A DNA stretch of 64,000 bases from Acidobacteriota bacterium (lineage in GTDB: Bacteria; Acidobacteriota; Thermoanaerobaculia; UBA5066), in assembly GCA_016716715.1 (NCBI GenBank), contig JADJVE010000004.1:124001-188000 (forward strand). The letters run 5' to 3'. A program made the position numbers and the translations under genes. Shown one piece after another: positions 61,208 to 64,000 of the stretch. Every line of letters starts with the position of its first letter. Position 1 is the stretch's first letter. The notes under the pieces were generated by a model. It had not been told where the DNA came from, ran no database searches, and worked only from the letters and a program-made list of their open reading frames with translations.

Positions 61208-61888
61208 ATGGACATGAGCATGATGGGCCTTTGGAACTCGATGGGGCCCATGGCGAAGGGCGTCTTCATCCTGCTCTGCATTCTTTCGGTCTACTCTCTC
61301 GCGGTCTCGGTCGAGAGGTGGATGACGTTCCAGAAGGCGAAGCAGCAGTCGGTCAAGTTCGCCCTCGAGGTCGGCCAGCTCCTCAAGCAGGACAAGCTGA
61401 AGGAAGCCATCGACCTCGCGAAGAAGTACAAGAACAGCCACGTCGCGAAGGTCGTCTCGGCGGGACTCCTTGAGTTCGCTTACGAGGCCCACGGAGCCGC
61501 GGCGGCAGGTCACGACAGCGTCGCGGCCGCCGAGCGCGCGATCGAGCGGGCCACGATGATGACGACGGCCGACATGAAGAAGGGCCTCGGCGGCCTCGCG
61601 ACGATCGCGACGACCGCGCCGTTCATCGGCCTCTTCGGCACCGTCATCGGCATCATCAACGCGTTCCGCGGCATGGCGCAGTCCGGCGCCGGCGGCCTCG
61701 GCTCGGTGTCCGCGGGTATTTCCGAGGCCCTCGTCACGACGGCGCTCGGACTCTTCGTCGCCATCCCGGCCGTGTGGCTCTACAACCTCTTCCTCAACAA
61801 GATCGAGCGCTTCCAGGTGGAAATGTCGAACTCGGCCTCCGAGCTCGTCGACTACTTCATGAAGCGCCAGGCCGCGAAGGCCGCCTGA
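61208..61888 (+). CDS. exbB: ExbB/TolQ/MotA-family proton channel protein
   Basis: 226 residues after AAGGAGG. Three membrane helices (about 15-35, 130-155, 170-200) with the family motif TAPFIGLFGTVIGIINAF and ISEALVTTALGLFVAIPAVW. It forms a proton channel that powers TonB. The 70-base gap after tonB contains a TAGAAT box, so exbB may also be expressed alone. Confidence 0.94.
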   Translation: MDMSMMGLWNSMGPMAKGVFILLCILSVYSLAVSVERWMTFQKAKQQSVKFALEVGQLLKQDKLKEAIDLAKKYKNSHVAKVVSAGLLEFAYEAHGAAAAGHDSVAAAERAIERATMMTTADMKKGLGGLATIATTAPFIGLFGTVIGIINAFRGMAQSGAGGLGSVSAGISEALVTTALGLFVAIPAVWLYNLFLNKIERFQVEMSNSASELVDYFMKRQAAKAA

Positions 61889-61930
61889 GGAATTCCGGGT
61901 CCGTCCACAGGAAACGAAGGAGCGAGTTCG

Positions 61931-62350
61931 ATGGGAATGGATAGCTTCGGCGGCCGACAGGACATGAAGAGCGACATCAATGTGACGCCGCTCGTCGACG
62001 TGTGCCTCGTGCTCCTCATCATCTTCATGGTCGTCACGCCGATGCTGCAGAAGGGCAAGCCCGTCATGCTTCCGCAGACGGAGCGCCCGGACAAGAAGCC
62101 GGAATCCGACAAGGAGCTCCTGATCTCCATCCAGGCGGACAAGACCATCTTCATCGACACGAAGTGGTTCCCCGACAAGGATTTCGCAGCCAAGATGAAG
62201 GAGATCGGGGAGCGTTCCGCGAACAAGGACGTGCTCGTCAAGGCCGACCAGCGCCTGACCTACGGCGACGTGAAGAACGTCATGCGCATGATCAAGGACG
62301 GCGGATTCGAGCGCGTCGGACTCATCACCGAGAAGAAGGGCGATAAGTAA
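61931..62350 (+). CDS. exbD: ExbD/TolR-family biopolymer transport protein, first copy
   Basis: 139 residues. N-terminal anchor with the conserved Asp in NVTPLVDVCLVLLIIFMV, then the periplasmic alpha-beta domain (LLISIQADKTIFIDTKWF, DQRLTYGDVKNVMRMIKDGGF). It pairs with ExbB. A second, related exbD gene follows after 11 bases. Confidence 0.93.
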   Translation: MGMDSFGGRQDMKSDINVTPLVDVCLVLLIIFMVVTPMLQKGKPVMLPQTERPDKKPESDKELLISIQADKTIFIDTKWFPDKDFAAKMKEIGERSANKDVLVKADQRLTYGDVKNVMRMIKDGGFERVGLITEKKGDK

Positions 62351-62361
62351 GGAGTCAACCC

Positions 62362-62811
62362 ATGAGCATGGGAGTCGGAAGCGGGGACGGCCCGAAGTCG
62401 GAGATCAACGTCACTCCGCTCGTCGACGTCGTTCTCGTCCTCCTGATCATTTTCATGGTCGTCCAGCCGCTCCTCCAGCGCGGCTACGACGTCCAGGTTC
62501 CACCGAACGCGCCGGCGACGCCTCCGAACACGCCGCCGCCGACGGACCAGATCATCGTGTCGATCACGGCGAACAAGGAGTACTACCTCAACAAGGAGAA
62601 GGTCGAAGCCGCGAACATCGCGGTCCGTCTCCAGGAGGTCCTCCGGAACCGCGCGTCGAAGATCGTCTTCTTCTCAGCCGAGGACACCGTCAAGTACGCG
62701 GACGTGATGACCCTCATGGACATCGTCCGCAACTCCGGGTCCGGCGACAAGAAGGTCAACATCGGCATCGTGATGGACTGGGTGAACCCCGCCGCGTCCG
62801 CGACGCCGTGA
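62362..62811 (+). CDS. exbD: ExbD/TolR-family biopolymer transport protein, second copy
   Basis: 149 residues. Anchor with INVTPLVDVVLVLLIIFMV, then a Pro-rich loop (PPNAPATPPNTPPP) and periplasmic domain (IVSITANKEYYLNKEKVE). Different from copy one in the periplasmic part, so the two may form a mixed dimer or serve different receptors. Ends before the terminator hairpin at 62845. Confidence 0.93.
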   Translation: MSMGVGSGDGPKSEINVTPLVDVVLVLLIIFMVVQPLLQRGYDVQVPPNAPATPPNTPPPTDQIIVSITANKEYYLNKEKVEAANIAVRLQEVLRNRASKIVFFSAEDTVKYADVMTLMDIVRNSGSGDKKVNIGIVMDWVNPAASATP

Positions 62812-62844
62812 CGCGTACGACCCCGCAAGGACCGCTCCCGCTCG

Positions 62845-62879
62845 CGTCCCCGGCTCACCCCCGGGGACGTTGTTCGTTT
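62845..62879 (+). terminator. Rho-independent terminator of the tonB-exb operon
   Basis: Stem CGTCCCCGG (62845-62853) and CCGGGGACG (62861-62869), loop of 7, then TTGTTCGTTT. A 9-base perfect stem and a T-rich tail make a good terminator. Confidence 0.75.
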
Positions 62880-62906
62880 GCCCGCTGCAAGAAAGGATTT
62901 GAACCG

Positions 62907-64000
62907 ATGACCACCTCCACCCGCCTGGTCCGCACGGCACGCGCCGCATGGGGGCGCGCCGCCGCGTTTCTGCTCGCTCTGGGCGTGCTCCTCGCCGACG
63001 GCGTCGCGCGCGCCGACGAGTCGGAGCTCCTGCTTCCCGACCTGGGCTCGGTGACCTTCCTCGGGATGAACGGCCGCACGCTCCTCATGGGCGGCATCCT
63101 CGTGTGCCTCGCCGGTCTCGTCTTCGGCCTCGTCATGTACGGGAAGCTCAAGAACCTCCCCGTCCACAAGTCGATGCTCGAGGTCTCGGAGCTCATCTAC
63201 GAGACGTGCAAGACCTACCTCGTCACGCAGGGCAAGTTCATCCTGGTCCTCGAGGTCTTCATCGGGACGATCATCGCCGTCTACTACGGCGTGCTCCGCC
63301 ACATGGAGCTCTACAAGGTCGTCGTCATCCTCGCCGCCAGCCTCGTCGGCATCGCGGGGAGCTACGGCGTGGCGTGGTTCGGCATCCGGATCAACACGTT
63401 CGCGAACTCGCGGACCGCGTTCGCGAGCCTCAGGGGAAAGCCCTTCCCCTGCTACGCGATCCCCCTCGCGGCGGGCATGTCGATCGGCACGATGCTCATC
63501 TCGACCGAGCTCATCCTCATGCTCGGGATCCTCCTCTTCATCCCGGGCCATCTCGCGGGCCCCTGCTTCATCGGGTTCGCCATCGGCGAGTCCCTCGGCG
63601 CCTCGGCCCTCCGCATCGCGGGCGGCATCTTCACGAAGATCGCCGACATCGGCTCGGACCTCATGAAGATCGTCTTCAAGATCAAGGAAGACGACGCGCG
63701 CAACCCCGGCGTCATCGCCGACTGCACGGGCGACAACGCGGGCGACTCCGTCGGGCCGACGGCCGACGGCTTCGAGACGTACGGCGTGACCGGCGTCGCG
63801 CTCATCTCCTTCATCCTCCTCGCCGTTCCGGACGCGCCGACGCAGGTCAAGCTCCTCGTCTGGCTCTTCGCGATGCGCATCATGATGATCGTCGCGAGCG
63901 TCTGCTCCTACTGGATCAACGACGCGATCGCACGGGCGAAGTACGCGAACGCCGACAAGATGGACTTCGAGGCGCCCCTGACCTCGCTCGTCTGGATCAC
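62907..64000 (+). CDS. Membrane-bound ion-translocating pyrophosphatase, divergent type (partial)
   Basis: Starts ATG 62907 with GAAAGG upstream and is open at the window end (364 codons seen). A signal-like N terminus (1-36) and at least six membrane helices follow. The pyrophosphate-binding block reads RIAGGIFTKIADIGSDLMK, EDDARNPGVIADCTGDNAGD and SVGPTADGFETYG, compared with DVGADLVGKVE, VIADNVGDNVGD and CAGMAADLFESY in the usual H+ or Na+ pumps. Acidic residues that bind Mg-PPi are kept. It would hydrolyse PPi and pump ions across the inner membrane; K+ dependence cannot be judged without the C-terminal part. Confidence 0.88.
   Translation, partial: MTTSTRLVRTARAAWGRAAAFLLALGVLLADGVARADESELLLPDLGSVTFLGMNGRTLLMGGILVCLAGLVFGLVMYGKLKNLPVHKSMLEVSELIYETCKTYLVTQGKFILVLEVFIGTIIAVYYGVLRHMELYKVVVILAASLVGIAGSYGVAWFGIRINTFANSRTAFASLRGKPFPCYAIPLAAGMSIGTMLISTELILMLGILLFIPGHLAGPCFIGFAIGESLGASALRIAGGIFTKIADIGSDLMKIVFKIKEDDARNPGVIADCTGDNAGDSVGPTADGFETYGVTGVALISFILLAVPDAPTQVKLLVWLFAMRIMMIVASVCSYWINDAIARAKYANADKMDFEAPLTSLVWI

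Overview
The window looks like a chromosomal segment of a GC-rich (I estimate upper 60s percent, not computed), Gram-negative, Acidobacteriota-like bacterium. Pointers are a VWA-type protein of the kind common in Acidobacteria (57089-58804), a TonB/ExbB/ExbD/ExbD energiser, CarD, an outer-membrane beta-barrel, and the hrcA-grpE-dnaK-dnaJ-prmA-rsmE order. Nearly all of it is ordinary dense housekeeping DNA. Genes are packed with many 4-base start/stop overlaps. I see no prophage, insertion sequence or CRISPR array.

Layout. 1-1833: end of a glycan cluster (GT4 glycosyltransferase, coiled-coil methyltransferase). 1859-9211: TolB-like protein, AI-2E-type permease, then queG, a NUDIX-Rieske fusion, a CorC-like protein, isocitrate dehydrogenase, ferredoxin and trmB. 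9171-17703: pgsA, a phosphohexomutase, TPR-AIM24-like protein, lytic transglycosylase, alaS-recX-pilT. 17826-23511: a xanthine-dehydrogenase-type molybdoenzyme operon (FeS, Mo and FAD subunits, small Cys-rich protein, MocA-like, XdhC) with a frameshift in the FAD gene. 23516-31588: secreted protein, ilvE, and the heat-shock operon. 31774-42688: MglA-like GTPase, LysM lytic transglycosylase, comM, M23 peptidase, secA, guaB, methyltransferase. 42701-46799: secreted proteins, rarA, TPR protein, carD. 46978-49503: cupin epimerase-like gene, a badly frameshifted GT2 gene beside a 128-base G tract, a membrane protein and tRNA-Leu. 49535-58804: VanZ, asparaginase, MgtE-N/CBS plus Nramp-like pair, beta-barrel, tsaE-nnrD-glycosyltransferase-VWA. 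58843-64000: DUF502 protein, TPR lipoprotein-tonB-exbB-exbD-exbD, and a divergent membrane pyrophosphatase cut by the window end.

Two patterns are not explained by the genes. First, a short AT-rich word (core TTCNAAGAA, typically CCTTTCTAAGAAAATC, followed by a pyrimidine-rich tail) recurs about 30 times, nearly always inside reading frames, in both orientations but biased to the + strand. It reads as different peptides in different genes, so it seems to be kept at DNA or RNA level. Second, many first-in-operon genes have a TANNNT-like -10 box only 5-11 bases before the start codon and no Shine-Dalgarno sequence, which suggests widespread leaderless transcription.

Limits: all assignments are by eye from sequence and family knowledge; no database search or statistics were run.
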